In this document: positions 21,849-23,043 of the stretch, one piece after another
How the letters are laid out: every line of letters begins with the position of its first letter
How positions within the stretch are numbered: the first letter of the stretch is position 1
Origin: an uncultured Luteimonas sp.
Lineage (GTDB): Bacteria; Pseudomonadota; Gammaproteobacteria; Xanthomonadales; Xanthomonadaceae
DNA length: 23,043 nucleotides
Direction of reading: 5' to 3'
Assembly (NCBI GenBank): GCA_938008415.1
Contig: CALLKI010000005.1
Location: 1 to 23,043, forward strand
The notes under the pieces: model-generated
What the model was told of the DNA's origin: nothing
Databases searched by the model: none
What the model saw: the letters and a program-made list of their open reading frames with translations, nothing else
Made by a program: the position numbers and the translations under genes

Positions 21849-22709
21849 ATGAGCATCGAGAAGAACGAACGCCCGCTCGAGGAAGGCATCCACGTCGATC
21901 TCGACGGGAGAATGACTTATGGCGGCTATCTCAGGCTCGACCTCCTCTTGTCGGCGCAATCCCCGCTGTCCGACCCGCCGCACCACGACGAGATGCTGTT
22001 CATCATCCAGCACCAGGTCTCGGAGCTGTGGCTGAAGCTGGTCATCCACGAGCTGCGCGCGGCGATCGCCTTCCTGCGCCAGGACCGGGTCTGGCAGTGC
22101 CGCAAGGTGCTGGCACGCTGCAAGCAGGTGTTCCGCCAGCTCACCGAGCAGTGGTCGGTGCTCGAGACGCTGACGCCGTCGGAATACATGGAATTCCGCG
22201 ACGTGCTCGGGCCCGCATCCGGCTTCCAGTCGCTGCAGTACCGCACCGTCGAGTTCCTGCTTGGCAACAAGAACGCGGCGATGCTGAAGGTGTTCGCCCA
22301 CGACCCGGACGGGCAGGCGCGGCTGCGCGAGACGCTCGAATCGCCCGGCCTGTACGACGAGTTCCTGATGTACCTGGCGCGCTGGGGGCACGCGGTGCCG
22401 CAGCGCCATCTGCAGCGCGACTGGTCGCAGCCGCACGTGCGCGACCAGGAGCTGGTGACCGTGTTCGAGGGGATCTACGGGGACACCACGCGTTTCTGGC
22501 GCGAGTACTCGCTGTGCGAGGACCTCGTGGACGTGGAGACCCAGTTCCAGCTTTGGCGCTTCCGGCACATGCGCTCGGTGATGCGTCTGATCGGCTACAA
22601 GCGCGGCACCGGCGGCTCGAGCGGGGTCGGGTTCCTGAAGCAGGCGCTGGAGCTGTACTTCTTCCCCGAACTGTTCGACGTGCGGACCCGCATCGGCCAG
22701 GCCGGCTGA
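21849..22709 (+). CDS. kynA: Tryptophan 2,3-dioxygenase
   Basis: Encodes 286 residues. This haem enzyme opens the indole ring of L-tryptophan to N-formylkynurenine, the first step of the kynurenine route. The residues known from the Xanthomonas campestris enzyme fall at the same numbers: F51 and H55 (FIIQHQ), Y113 and R117 (SEYMEFRDVL), the proximal haem ligand H240 (WRFRHM) and T254 (GYKRGTGG). The protein is all-helical and ends in ELFDVRTRIGQ, as usual for the family. The ATG at 21849 fits this numbering; an open frame 16 codons longer upstream does not. It is divergent from the nuclease gene and no other kynurenine genes are in the window. Confidence 0.96.
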   Translation: MSIEKNERPLEEGIHVDLDGRMTYGGYLRLDLLLSAQSPLSDPPHHDEMLFIIQHQVSELWLKLVIHELRAAIAFLRQDRVWQCRKVLARCKQVFRQLTEQWSVLETLTPSEYMEFRDVLGPASGFQSLQYRTVEFLLGNKNAAMLKVFAHDPDGQARLRETLESPGLYDEFLMYLARWGHAVPQRHLQRDWSQPHVRDQELVTVFEGIYGDTTRFWREYSLCEDLVDVETQFQLWRFRHMRSVMRLIGYKRGTGGSSGVGFLKQALELYFFPELFDVRTRIGQAG

Positions 22710-22752
22710 GCCTTGTTGCGTTGCAGCATGCGGGGCTCCGGGTTTGACGCCG

Positions 22753-22803
22753 GGCCCGGCCGCGGGCCATCCTCGCGCGTCCCGCCCGGCACCCGCCGGG
22801 CGG
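22753..22803. terminator. Two hairpins after kynA
   Basis: A 6-bp stem (22753-22758 with 22763-22768) and a perfect 9-bp stem with loop ACCC (22782-22790 with 22795-22803) lie in the 131-base gap between kynA and the transporter. Neither has a T-run. They may reduce readthrough. Confidence 0.4.
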
Positions 22804-22840
22804 CCAGTGTCAGCCAGTACCAGGCAGGGGGTTTCATCGC

Positions 22841-23043
22841 ATGAGTTCCGCCAACACCGTCGAACCCGCCGGCCCCGGCATGGAGAAGCCCGCAGGCGGC
22901 GCTTCCACCCCGGAGTTCGCGCAGGTCCTCGGGCATCCGCGTCCGCTGTGGATGCTGTTCATGACCGAGTTCTGGGAGCGCTTCGCCTTCTACGGCATGC
23001 GCTGGGCGCTGGCCCTGTACATCGTGGCCCAGTTCCACGGCGG
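22841..23043 (+). CDS. POT-family peptide:proton symporter, N-terminal fragment
   Basis: The first 67 codons are present; the gene runs off the window end. After a flexible N-terminus of about 33 residues (MSSANTVEPAGPGMEKPAGG in part) comes HPRPLWMLFMTEFWERFAFYGMRWALALYI in two pieces, the first membrane helix with the ExxER-type motif (EFWERF) that couples proton binding in POT/PTR2 di- and tripeptide transporters. CAGGGGG at 22826-22831 provides the ribosome site. A second in-frame ATG at 22880 is possible but would leave the same core. It would import small peptides using the proton gradient. Confidence 0.85.
   Translation, partial: MSSANTVEPAGPGMEKPAGGASTPEFAQVLGHPRPLWMLFMTEFWERFAFYGMRWALALYIVAQFHG

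Noticed and set aside
18065..22747. A 1560-codon open frame on the plus strand
   Set aside because: It lies antisense to the nuclease and across kynA in another frame. Its translation is compositionally odd (R, V, G, H, D) with no domain, which is typical of shadows in very GC-rich DNA.
1..23043. CRISPR array, insertion sequence, prophage or defence island
   Set aside because: No regularly spaced repeats, transposase, integrase, phage structural gene or defence domain was seen on either strand.

Overview
The window is GC-rich chromosomal DNA from a gammaproteobacterium of the Xanthomonadaceae/Lysobacteraceae group (Luteimonas or Lysobacter-like; inferred, not proven). The basis is codon use that is almost all G/C in third position, a birA-coaX-SPOR-tRNA-Thr block of the kind I associate with xanthomonads, a TrpS with a C-terminal extension, a tryptophan 2,3-dioxygenase whose key residues fall on the same numbers as the Xanthomonas campestris enzyme, and a stand-alone E1alpha/E1beta/E2 2-oxoacid dehydrogenase operon. 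I see no insertion sequence, prophage, CRISPR array, integrase or defence cluster. It reads as ordinary core/housekeeping chromosome.

Layout. 1-219: end of a DUF819 membrane protein. 304-1329: dusA, tRNA dihydrouridine synthase. 1470-4125: a small PepSY-like exported protein, then a PhoP-type response regulator and a PhoQ-type histidine kinase, probably one operon. 4132-5184 (minus): mtfA and a small secreted protein. 5387-7818 (plus): birA, coaX and a SPOR-domain protein, followed by tRNA-Thr(UGU) at 7886. 7996-9635 (plus): arginase, an entericidin-type lipoprotein and a CsbD-like stress protein, closed by a very strong intrinsic terminator at 9688-9721. 9736-10349 (minus): a conserved exported protein that looks frameshifted. 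10471-13827 (plus): trpS overlapping a small membrane protein, then an exported M28 metallopeptidase. 13836-14221 (minus): a VOC-family protein with a clear one-base frameshift. 14434-18008 (minus): E1alpha, E1beta and E2. 18152-21727 (minus): a large exported multidomain nuclease of the ExeM/NucH type. 21849-22709 (plus): kynA. 22841-end (plus): start of a POT-family peptide transporter.

How the genes relate. The PepSY-PhoP-PhoQ set is a self-contained envelope-sensing module. birA and coaX join biotin and CoA metabolism, which is a common pairing. The E1/E2 operon makes acyl-CoA from 2-oxoacids; in xanthomonads such complexes supply branched acyl-CoA primers for iso fatty acids, but substrate choice cannot be read from sequence, and no E3 gene lies beside it. 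Peptide transport, the exported peptidase, kynA and arginase together suit an organism that lives on protein and amino acids.

No new multi-gene system is evident. The items most worth checking are: two apparent single-base frameshifts in G/C runs; a palindromic repeat that has been absorbed in frame into the E2 linker; two strong hairpins between E1beta and E2; a UPF0339/DUF1508-like domain fused to TrpS; several perfect inverted repeats at promoter positions; and likely leaderless starts for the SPOR gene and kynA.
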